Source: Holophagales bacterium (lineage in GTDB: Bacteria > Acidobacteriota > Thermoanaerobaculia > Multivoradales > JAGPDF01). From it: DNA of 64,000 nucleotides. Shown one piece after another: positions 34,034 through 40,282 of this stretch; positions within the stretch are counted from its first letter, which is position 1, and every line of letters begins with the position of its first letter. The position numbers and the translations under genes are program-made. The DNA lies in contig CP064972.1 in NCBI GenBank assembly GCA_016699405.1, positions 4,061,501-4,125,500 of the forward strand, given 5' to 3'. A model generated the notes under the pieces. That model saw only the letters and a program-made list of their open reading frames with translations, ran no database searches and was not told where the DNA came from.

Positions 34034-34789
34034 ATGCAGCACACACGCAGCGCCATTCAGCCGGCCATGGTCGAAGGGCTGCAGGGATCGCTGGCCCAGA
34101 CCTACGTACTGGACCTGATCCACTTCCTCCACCTCAGCCGCAAGACCGGGGAGCTTCATCTGCACCGCCACTCTCCCTCGGTCGAAGGGCGCGCGTTCTT
34201 CATGTCCGGAAGTCTCGTCCACGTCGTCGCCGACCGTCTCGAGGGCTTCGCCGCCCTGGTGGAGATCGCCGACTGGACGCAAGGCACCTTCAGCTTCGCG
34301 GAGAACGTGCTTTCGCCGCGCCGCACCATCGAAATGGCAGTGCCCCAGGCGCTCATGGAGGCCGTCCGCGTTCAGGACGAGCGCGCCGTGCAGAAGAACC
34401 AGTCGAAGGAAAGGAGCGAGACCATGCCAGCACAGACCAGAAGCTCGACCGACGTCCTCGAGGAGATCCTCAAGGTCCCCGGCGTCATCTCGGCCGTCGT
34501 GATCGGACGGGACGGATTCATGATCGAGTCCGCCGGCGCGTCCTCCAGCATCTCGATCGACAACCTCGGTGCCTCGCTTGCCCACGCCGTCAACGGCCTG
34601 GAAGAGATGGGCGCCGAGCTGTCGGTCAACAAGTTCCAGGACCTCTTCGTCGAGTACGGACGCGCCGTGATCATGTGCCGGCCGATCGGCGACGCCATCG
34701 TCGCCGTCATCGCCCCCGACGCTTCGAAACTGGGGATCATCCGCCACAAGGTCAAGCCGCTCGTCGACGAGCTCGGACACCTGTTCTAG
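34034..34789 (+). CDS. DUF4388 (PATAN) - Roadblock/LC7 fusion protein
   Basis: A 251-aa cytoplasmic protein with GGAGGAG just upstream of ATG 34034. Residues about 12-115 are a DUF4388/PATAN domain (MVEGLQGSLAQTYVLDLIHF, HLSRKTGELHL, GRAFFMSGSLVHVVAD), found in bacterial signalling proteins and thought to mediate regulatory protein contacts. Residues about 131-251 are a Roadblock/LC7 domain (EEILKVPGVISAVVIGRDGF, MIESAG, AVIMCRPIGDAIVAVIAPDA), the fold of MglB, which dimerises and regulates small GTPases. No MglA-type GTPase is near; a ParA ATPase is in the operon instead. A strong internal Shine-Dalgarno and ATG at 34424 could yield the Roadblock half alone. First gene of a tightly spaced seven-gene operon. 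Confidence 0.85.
   Translation: MQHTRSAIQPAMVEGLQGSLAQTYVLDLIHFLHLSRKTGELHLHRHSPSVEGRAFFMSGSLVHVVADRLEGFAALVEIADWTQGTFSFAENVLSPRRTIEMAVPQALMEAVRVQDERAVQKNQSKERSETMPAQTRSSTDVLEEILKVPGVISAVVIGRDGFMIESAGASSSISIDNLGASLAHAVNGLEEMGAELSVNKFQDLFVEYGRAVIMCRPIGDAIVAVIAPDASKLGIIRHKVKPLVDELGHLF
34407..34426 (+). promoter_or_regulatory. Internal ribosome-binding site and start for a free Roadblock protein
   Basis: Inside the DUF4388-Roadblock gene, AAGGAAAGGAG (about 34407-34416) lies seven bases before in-frame ATG 34424, exactly at the domain boundary. Initiation here would give a 121-aa stand-alone Roadblock protein, so one gene could supply both forms. Inferred from sequence only. Confidence 0.45.
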
Positions 34790-34800
34790 AGGAAAGACCG

Positions 34801-35316
34801 ATGCCGCTCGCCATCAATCACACCTTCGACGACAACACGTTCCGCCATTTCGTCAACGGACACGGTTTCGTCCTGCACTGCCACCACTACATGAGCCTGA
34901 CCACGCGGCTCGCCGAGGACTTCGCCGACATCGGCGGCCCGCGCGTGCTCCGCGAAGCCACGGAGGACAGCCTGCGGCCGGTCCTCGAGAGCTACTTCCG
35001 CGACAACGGGATCACTGATCCCGCCAAGCGGCTCGAAGCCGCCGCCGAGCACTACGCCTTCATGGGCCTCGGCATGATGAACGTCGCCGGCACGGCAGCC
35101 GGCGGCGAGGTCCGGCTGCCGCACTCGCACGTCGACTCGGGATGGACGATGAAGTGGGGCAAGCACGACAAGCCGATCAACCACTTCACCTGCGGTTTCG
35201 TCGCCGCCATGTTCGGTGCCGCGTTCGACAAGCCCGCGCGCGCCTACGAGGTCGTCGAGCGCGCGTCCATCGTCATGGGCGCACCCGAGAGCCTGCTGGT
35301 CGTCAAGGCGGCCTGA
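34801..35316 (+). CDS. V4R-like small protein with a His-rich N-terminus
   Basis: A 171-aa protein, ATG 34801, with AGAGGAAAG upstream. I recognise no exact family. The C-terminal half (about 85-171: YAFMGLGMMNVAGTAAGGEV, NHFTCGFVAAMFGAAFDKPA, YEVVERASIVMGAPESLLVV) has the pattern of V4R/4-vinyl-reductase domains, small ligand-binding modules. The N-terminus has an unusual HGFVLHCHHYMS cluster (three His and a Cys), and HSHVDSGWTMKWGKHD adds more His, so metal or heme binding is possible. The next gene encodes a protein of similar size with the same C-terminal pattern, suggesting ancient duplication. The V4R assignment is an inference. Confidence 0.6.
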   Translation: MPLAINHTFDDNTFRHFVNGHGFVLHCHHYMSLTTRLAEDFADIGGPRVLREATEDSLRPVLESYFRDNGITDPAKRLEAAAEHYAFMGLGMMNVAGTAAGGEVRLPHSHVDSGWTMKWGKHDKPINHFTCGFVAAMFGAAFDKPARAYEVVERASIVMGAPESLLVVKAA

Positions 35317-35331
35317 ACGGAGATCGATGTC

Positions 35332-35913
35332 ATGACCGTGATGCGAGATCAGGTCGTCAAGCAGCTCGTCACCGTCGAGGCCAAGTCGAACGGCGACGGT
35401 CTCATCCCCGCCTTCAACGTGCTGGTCAACCAGCTGCCGACCGCCTTCTGGAACACCGTCGCCGAACGGATGATGGCGATCGTCCCCCCGTCGCGCCGCC
35501 AGGAGATGGAGGCGGCGCTCGTCAACTGCGCCTACGAGTGCGGCTACCACACCGGCTACGGCATCATCCAGTCGCCCGAGTTCCAGTCCGTGGTGATGCC
35601 GATGGTCACCGAGGGCGCCAAGGACGTCCTGCGCGGCGCCTTCGCGGTGTTCACCGCCTGGGGCTGGGCCAAGTCCGGCATCGTCCAGTTGCGCGACGGC
35701 GAGCGGATGGTGATCCGGGCGGTCGACTACTACGAGCAGGAGTCGGGCGGCGACGGCAAGCGCGCCTTCATGATCCGCGGCGTCAGCACCGCCTTCATGG
35801 AGCTCGCCTTCTCCAAGCCCTATCCGGACGGGATGGGCGCCTTCACCTGCGAGCAGACCCGCGGCGTCGAGACCGGCGACGACTACGGGGAGTTCGTCAT
35901 CACCGGCAAGTGA
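35332..35913 (+). CDS. Second V4R-like protein
   Basis: A 193-aa protein starting at ATG 35332 (a second Met is at residue 4), 15 nt after the previous stop. An N-terminal helical part (about 1-105, with LPTAFWNTVAERMMAIVPPS and NCAYECGYHTGYGIIQSPEF) precedes a V4R-like half (about 105-193: WAKSGIVQLRDGERMVIRAV, DYYEQES, FMIRGVSTAFMELAFSKPY, FTCEQTRGVETGDDYGEFVI). It aligns loosely with the preceding protein in its second half but lacks the His cluster. V4R domains bind small hydrophobic or metal-containing ligands; here a heterodimer with the neighbour is plausible. No enzyme motif is evident. Confidence 0.6.
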   Translation: MTVMRDQVVKQLVTVEAKSNGDGLIPAFNVLVNQLPTAFWNTVAERMMAIVPPSRRQEMEAALVNCAYECGYHTGYGIIQSPEFQSVVMPMVTEGAKDVLRGAFAVFTAWGWAKSGIVQLRDGERMVIRAVDYYEQESGGDGKRAFMIRGVSTAFMELAFSKPYPDGMGAFTCEQTRGVETGDDYGEFVITGK

Positions 35914-35959
35914 GCGCCGACTGCTCCACGGACGGACGACGACGGACGAGAGGCGCGGC

Positions 35960-37096
35960 ATGGACGAGATCTACCTCAACCACGCCGCGACCTCGTACCC
36001 CAAGCCCCCCGCGGTGATCGCCGCAGTGAGCGGCTGGCTCAGCCGGCCGCCCGCCGACCCGGGGCGCGGCGCAAGCCTCGCCCCCGACCTTCGTCGGACC
36101 TGTCGCGAGGCGCTCGCGCGCCTCTTCGACGTCGCCGCGGCCGAGCAGATCGTGCTCCCCCCGAGCGCCACGCACGGGGCCAACCTCGTCCTGCTCGGCC
36201 GGCTCACCGCGCGCTCACACGTCGTCTGCACGCGGCTCGAGCACAACTCCGTCCTGCGCCCGATCGCCCACCGCTCCCGGGATGCCGGCGTGCAGGTGAG
36301 CTGGATCGGCCTGGACCGCGCGGGCCAGGTCTCGCCGGACGCCGTCCGCGACGCGCTCTGTCCCGGCACGCGCCTGGTCGTCGTCTCCCACGCGTCGAAC
36401 GTCTCCGGCGGTCTGCAGCCGGTCGAAGCGATTTGCGATGTCGCCGCCCGCGCCGGCGTGCCGGTGCTCGTCGACGCCTGCCAGAGCTCCGGCGCAATTC
36501 CGATTTCTCACCGTTCGCTGCCCGGCAAGGTGTACCTCCTGGCCTCCGGTCACAAGGGGCTGCTCGGACCGCCGGGCATCGGCGTCCTGGTCGTGCCGGA
36601 CGACTCGCTGCCGCAGACTGTCGTCGGGGGAACCGGATCGCACAGCGAAGCGCGACTCCATCCCGCGCAGCTGCCCCTGCGGCACGAAGCCGGCACTCCG
36701 CCCTGGCCCGCGATCGCCGGCCTCACCGCGGCCGTCGAGGTCGTCGCGGCCGGCGGCATCGACGCCGCCGGAAGGCACCGGCACGAGCTCGCCTCGCAGT
36801 TGGCCGACGAGCTCGCCGCGATCGACGGGGTCGCGGTCGTGCCCGTCGCACGGGGCGACCGGCGATCCGGCATCGTCTCCTTCACCCTGCGCGGCTGGAG
36901 CCCGGAGTCGGTCGCCGACGCGCTCGAGCGGGCGTTCGGCATCCATGCTCGCGCCGGCCTCCACTGCGCTCCGCTCATTCATGCCGACCTCGGCACGGCA
37001 CCGCTCGGCACCGTCCGCGCCAGCGTCGGCTGGGGAAGCGAACGCGGCCACGTCCGGGCGCTCGCCTCCGCCGTGGCAGAGATGGCGCGAGGCTGA
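35960..37096 (+). CDS. Cysteine-desulfurase-like class V aminotransferase
   Basis: A 378-aa PLP enzyme. It opens with IYLNHAATSYPKPPAV, has LPPSATHGANLVLLG for phosphate binding, VCTRLEHNSVLRP, PVLVDACQSSGAIPI (Asp-Gln contacts to PLP), the PLP-lysine in LASGHKGLLGPPGIGVL, and the C-terminal RAGLHCAPLIH whose Cys aligns with the sulfur-accepting Cys of the NifS-like family. This HCAP type belongs to the stand-alone cysteine-desulfurase-like group of the class V family, not to IscS or SufS. It could supply sulfur or act on another amino acid. Its place between V4R-like proteins and a ParA ATPase is odd, because no Fe-S assembly gene is present. It ends three bases before the next ATG. Confidence 0.88.
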   Translation: MDEIYLNHAATSYPKPPAVIAAVSGWLSRPPADPGRGASLAPDLRRTCREALARLFDVAAAEQIVLPPSATHGANLVLLGRLTARSHVVCTRLEHNSVLRPIAHRSRDAGVQVSWIGLDRAGQVSPDAVRDALCPGTRLVVVSHASNVSGGLQPVEAICDVAARAGVPVLVDACQSSGAIPISHRSLPGKVYLLASGHKGLLGPPGIGVLVVPDDSLPQTVVGGTGSHSEARLHPAQLPLRHEAGTPPWPAIAGLTAAVEVVAAGGIDAAGRHRHELASQLADELAAIDGVAVVPVARGDRRSGIVSFTLRGWSPESVADALERAFGIHARAGLHCAPLIHADLGTAPLGTVRASVGWGSERGHVRALASAVAEMARG

Positions 37097-37099
37097 GCG

Positions 37100-37432
37100 A
37101 TGACCGCCGTCGCTGCCGTTCGACTGCTCGAGACCTGCCTCGACCGCACTGTGGTCAAACAGGTCGAGCTGGCGAGCGGCATCGACGAACCGACGATGCG
37201 ACGCGTCGCCGACGGCGCCACCTTGCAGTACTTCCCGTCCTTTCCGCGCCCCTACTTCCGCATCGCCCGCGAACGGACCTGGGTCGTTCAGGGGATCGTC
37301 GGCGATCCCCTGCTGCGCGTGACCTTCTCGCCCCTCGCTCCGGCCGGGGCCGAGGGCGAGTTGCTCGACAGGCTCGTCGGCGATCGAGCCCCTTCTCGAG
37401 CGGAATCGGAGAACGCTTCATGGCTACCGTGA
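37100..37432 (+). CDS. Small unknown protein between the desulfurase-like and ParA genes
   Basis: A 110-aa protein not matched to any family I know. It has a helical first half (VRLLETCLDRTVVKQVELAS, IDEPTMRRVADGATL) and a beta-rich second half (YFPSFPRPYFRIARERTWVV, GDPLLRVTFSPLA), with no TM, Cys or catalytic pattern. Start is three bases after the previous stop and the stop lies 11 nt inside the ParA gene, so it is translated in series with both. The size and arrangement suit an adaptor or partner-binding protein. Coding is supported by operon fit, not by homology. Confidence 0.6.
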   Translation: MTAVAAVRLLETCLDRTVVKQVELASGIDEPTMRRVADGATLQYFPSFPRPYFRIARERTWVVQGIVGDPLLRVTFSPLAPAGAEGELLDRLVGDRAPSRAESENASWLP

Positions 37433-38235
37433 TCAGCCTCGCCAGCTCCAAGGGCGGCTCCGGCAAGACGACGACGGCACTCAACCTCGCGGTCGCCCTC
37501 GCCGAGACCGGCCGGCAGGTCCTGCTCGTCGATCTCGACCCGCAGGGCGGCGTCGGCCTGTCGCTGGCGAAAGGGGAACGCGAGTGGACCGGGCTCGCCG
37601 AGCTGCTCCAGGGCACGATCGATTCGGACGCGTCGATCGTCAAGACCAAGGTCGAAACGCTCGCTCTCCTGCCGCGTGGACGCCTCGACGCCGCCGACGC
37701 CCTGGCGTTCGAGCAGTTCATCGCCGGCTCCGGGAAGCTGAAGGAGATCGTCGAGCAGCAGCGCGCGCTGCGCGACTTCGTCCTGCTCGACTGCCCCTCC
37801 GGCCTCGGTGCCGTGCCACGAGCCGCCTTCGCGGCGAGCGACTTCGTGCTGGTGCCGCTGCAGGCCGAGCCGTTGGCCCTGCGCAGCATCGGTCAGGTCC
37901 TCCGCGTCATCGCCGAGGTCCGCCGGCTGGAAAACCCGCGCGTCGCGCTGCTCGGCGTGCTGCCGACGATGGTCGATCTGCGCCAGGACACCGCGCTCAA
38001 CGTCATGGGCGCCGCCTGGCGCGAGCTGGCGAGCGTCTTCGACACTTGCATCCCGCGCGCCGAGAGCTTCGCCCGGGCGAGCGAGCTCGGCATTCCGGTG
38101 TCCTTCCTCACCGAACGGACTCCGCCGGAGGTCCGCCGCTTCCGCGCTCTCGCCATCGAGATCGAGACCCTTCTCGACTCCCTCGCTCCCGCCTCTGGAG
38201 GCCACGATGCGACCGTACCCCGCCGACTCGTCTGA
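37420..38235 (+). CDS. ParA/MinD-type ATPase
   Basis: A 271-aa ATPase starting at ATG 37420, overlapping the previous gene. Deviant Walker A SSKGGSGKTTTALNLAVAL at about 9-27 (signature and catalytic Lys both present), switch/Walker A' region LLVDLDPQGGVGLSLAKG, and Walker B DFVLLDCPSGLG. The later LGVLPTMVDLRQDTAL and FDTCIPRAESFARASELGIP match ParA/Soj rather than MinD; there is no C-terminal amphipathic membrane helix. No ParB gene or parS-like repeat is present, so plasmid or chromosome segregation is unlikely. ParA homologues without ParB position protein cargos such as chemoreceptor clusters and carboxysomes, which fits the Roadblock partners here. Confidence 0.9.
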   Translation: MATVISLASSKGGSGKTTTALNLAVALAETGRQVLLVDLDPQGGVGLSLAKGEREWTGLAELLQGTIDSDASIVKTKVETLALLPRGRLDAADALAFEQFIAGSGKLKEIVEQQRALRDFVLLDCPSGLGAVPRAAFAASDFVLVPLQAEPLALRSIGQVLRVIAEVRRLENPRVALLGVLPTMVDLRQDTALNVMGAAWRELASVFDTCIPRAESFARASELGIPVSFLTERTPPEVRRFRALAIEIETLLDSLAPASGGHDATVPRRLV

Positions 38236-38779
38236 CCTCGGCCTGGCAGGAGCCTTCTCCCGCCATCTCGCTTCGCGTCAAGCGGCCCTCGAGCCCGAGC
38301 CGGCACCGCTGGTCGCCTTCCCGCGCTTCGCCCCTCCGCCGTCTGCCGTCCGCGACTCGCGCGCCACCGAGCGCGACTCGCGCATCGCCGACGCCGCGCT
38401 GGTCCCCCTCGACCTCGAGTCGTGGGAGGCGTTCCTCGCCTGGAGCCTCGAGCTGTCCCGCGCCCGCGCCGCTTTCGTCGTCGACTCCCAGGGCTTCGTC
38501 ATCGGCAGCCGCGGCTCGGCACCCAGCGGCGACTTCACCGGCACCGGAGCCGAGCTCTGCTACACGATGGACCAGATGGCAAGCTTCGACCACGCCAGCG
38601 GCAAGCTGCACGCCATGGAGCTGGAGTTCGAGGGCTACCGGCTGATCGGCCTGCGCATCGCTCCGGAAGGCGGCGGCGACAGCTTCATCCTCGGCCTCGT
38701 CGGCTCGCGCCCGCTCGGCGAAGAGCTCCGCCGCGGCATCGTCCGCCAGCTCCTCTACAGCCTGCCGAACCTGAGCTGA
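38207..38779 (+). CDS. Roadblock/LC7-like protein with disordered N-terminal extension
   Basis: A 190-aa protein starting at ATG 38207 inside the end of the ParA gene (29-nt overlap), so coupled to it. Residues 1-65 are Ala/Pro/Arg/Ser-rich and probably disordered (PAPLVAFPRFAPPPSAVRDS), a form often used to engage ParA ATPases. Residues about 68-190 look like a divergent Roadblock/LC7 fold: WEAFLAWSLELSRARAAFVV, DSQGFVIGSRG, LHAMELEFEGYRLIGLRIAP and FILGLVGSRPLGEELRRGIV. It may pair with the Roadblock half of the first operon gene and could be the cargo adaptor for ParA. The fold call rests on pattern, not an alignment. Confidence 0.65.
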   Translation: MRPYPADSSDLGLAGAFSRHLASRQAALEPEPAPLVAFPRFAPPPSAVRDSRATERDSRIADAALVPLDLESWEAFLAWSLELSRARAAFVVDSQGFVIGSRGSAPSGDFTGTGAELCYTMDQMASFDHASGKLHAMELEFEGYRLIGLRIAPEGGGDSFILGLVGSRPLGEELRRGIVRQLLYSLPNLS

Positions 38780-38947
38780 CGGCCGTCGATCGATCGTCGA
38801 GCGGACTCTCGGGAGCGACGTGGGCCGCGAAGGCCCCCGGCTCTCGAAGGCCCGGGGCCTCGGCGCCGAGGTGCGGGGCCCGTCAGCGCGGTCGCCCTCG
38901 ACGCCCGCTCGTGCGGGCCTGCACCGAGGGATGCCCGCCTCGGTTCC

Positions 38948-39220
38948 GTGTCGAGTTGCCGTCCGGCAACGACATCGAATCCCCTCGTGCCGCGCGAGTC
39001 GATTCCTCCGCTTCCCGGCGTCGATCCGGCGACGGCGCTGTCGCCGGGCGATCCCGGCGACGACGCCTGGCTCGAATCGGTGGCTTTCTCCCCCGCTGGA
39101 GTCGATCGAGCGCTCGTCTGGGAATCCCTGCAGGCGACGCCGAGGGAGCGCCTCGCGCGCCTGCAGAGCCTCGTCGATCGGGTGCTTGCCGCCCGTGGCC
39201 GTCGACCGGAGATTCGTTGA
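38948..39220 (+). CDS. Small protein, partner of a nucleotidyltransferase-like remnant
   Basis: A 90-aa frame (alternative GTG start at 38987). Its second half, AGVDRALVWESLQATPRERL then ARLQSLVDRVLAA, resembles small proteins encoded directly before MNT-type nucleotidyltransferase-like genes in Acidobacteriota and related phyla, where a VDR-LxxSPxERL-xxLQ pattern recurs. The first half is Pro-rich with no pattern. The following frame starts inside it (GTG 39195) and begins like such a nucleotidyltransferase, so the pair is recognisable even though the second gene is broken. Known from memory of similar pairs, hence low confidence. The stretch 38780-38947 before it has no gene; only a 14-bp palindrome at 38858-38871 was noted. 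Confidence 0.4.
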   Translation: MSSCRPATTSNPLVPRESIPPLPGVDPATALSPGDPGDDAWLESVAFSPAGVDRALVWESLQATPRERLARLQSLVDRVLAARGRRPEIR

Positions 39221-39494
39221 GCTGCTCGCGCTCCTCGTCGCCTCTCAGGTCGAGCTCGTCGTGCTTGGGGGCGTTCGTGCCGTCCGCTCCAGCGGGCCAG
39301 TCGAGGCGCTTCGCGCGTCGACTGCCCACGTCGCGGGCCACGGAGGCCGGTCGCCCTTCGCGGACTCGCCGCCGGCCCCTTCGCACCTCGAGTCGCGTGG
39401 AAGGAAGCCAGGCGCAGGTCGCCGACGTCAGCGTCGGCGAGGCTCGGATGTCGAAGGAACCGGCTCGCCCGCGAGCTCCTCGGCCGGCAGATAG
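39195..39494 (+). pseudogene. Remnant of an MNT-like nucleotidyltransferase
   Basis: From GTG 39195, overlapping the previous frame, the reading VAVDRRFVELLALL, ASQVELVVLGGVRAV matches the start of DUF6036/MNT-type proteins, whose consensus is helix - VEFVVIGGVAA. The expected continuation (the DxD of the nucleotidyltransferase active site and an FGPLDLLG-like strand) is absent; only PSHLESRG, resembling a later conserved ASHL segment, is seen in this frame before Arg/Gly-rich sequence. Neighbouring frames do not restore it. It therefore looks deleted and degraded, and its end overlaps the 3' end of the opposing 2H phosphoesterase gene. Confidence 0.45.
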
Positions 39495-40282
39495 CGCGGG
39501 GCGCCCGCGGGACGGTCGAGCCCGGCCACCAGGAGCACGACCGGAGTCGCGGGACCGAAGGTCACGGTGAACGCCGACGCGTCGGCCGCCAGTCGCTCGC
39601 GCAGCCAGCGCTCGCAAGCCGCGAGGTCGGCGCGCGTCTCCTCGGTCGGCTCGCCACGGCGCGCTTCGGCGAGGGTCACGTGAGGTCGGAAGCTCTCGTC
39701 GTAGCGATCCGGCCGTTTGAGCCCGAGCCGATTCAGCTCCGCCTTCGCCGCCACGACGGCGTTCGGCCAGTCCGGTGTCGCCGCTTCGAGCTCGACGACC
39801 AGCGCCTGACCGTCGCGGCCGAAGCGCGCGACCGCGGGGCTGAGGTGCACCTCCGACGTCGGCCGCACCAGGGCCTGCGTCCGCAGCGCCGGCAGCACCT
39901 CGCGACTCCACGGCCCGACATAGACCACGGTGACGTGCAGGTCCTCCGGCAGCGTCAGCTCGAGGTGCGGAAAGGTGGCGAGCGCTTCGGCGCGCCACGC
40001 CGACCAGGCCCGCGCGAGCGGCGTGCCGGAGAGCGGAATCGCTGAGAAGAGGAACCCGTTCGCCGGCTTCCCCGGGACGACCGCGTCCGCGGCAGCCGGC
40101 GCATTCGTCGCCGGAGTGGACGCTGGCGTCGACCCTGGCGCCGGGGGCGGCTGGGCGACGATCCCGCGCCCGGCGAGCGCGACGACGGCAACCGCCAGCG
40201 CCACGACCAGCCCGCGTGGACTCCCCTCGGCACTCGCGCGGCGCCCCCGACCTGCGAGCTCCTGCCGCCGGCGCTCCGTCAC
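39428..40282 (-). CDS. Membrane-anchored 2H phosphoesterase (LigT/2'-5' RNA ligase-like)
   Basis: A 284-aa protein starting at GTG 40282 in a GTGA overlap with the VPS10 gene upstream. One TM or signal-anchor (about 24-43, GLVVALAVAVVALAGRGIVA) and an Ala/Pro/Thr linker precede the enzyme domain (about 72-260). The two catalytic motifs are HVTVVYVG (first HxT) and HVTLAEA (second HxT), about 95 residues apart as in LigT-like enzymes that open 2',3'-cyclic phosphates or act on 2'-5' linkages. Members are normally cytosolic; the leader suggests periplasmic location, perhaps acting on extracellular RNA products. Coupling to the VPS10-type gene is unexplained. Confidence 0.78.
   Translation of the reverse strand: MTERRRQELAGRGRRASAEGSPRGLVVALAVAVVALAGRGIVAQPPPAPGSTPASTPATNAPAAADAVVPGKPANGFLFSAIPLSGTPLARAWSAWRAEALATFPHLELTLPEDLHVTVVYVGPWSREVLPALRTQALVRPTSEVHLSPAVARFGRDGQALVVELEAATPDWPNAVVAAKAELNRLGLKRPDRYDESFRPHVTLAEARRGEPTEETRADLAACERWLRERLAADASAFTVTFGPATPVVLLVAGLDRPAGAPRYLPAEELAGEPVPSTSEPRRR

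Noticed and set aside
37420..38235. Consideration that the ParA gene marks a plasmid or chromosome origin.
   Set aside because: No parB, parS-like repeats, dnaA boxes or replication genes; it is embedded in an operon with signalling proteins.
38858..38871. Palindrome CCTCGGCGCCGAGG after the Roadblock/ParA operon, considered as a terminator.
   Set aside because: No room for a loop and no U-tract; short GC palindromes are frequent at this base composition.
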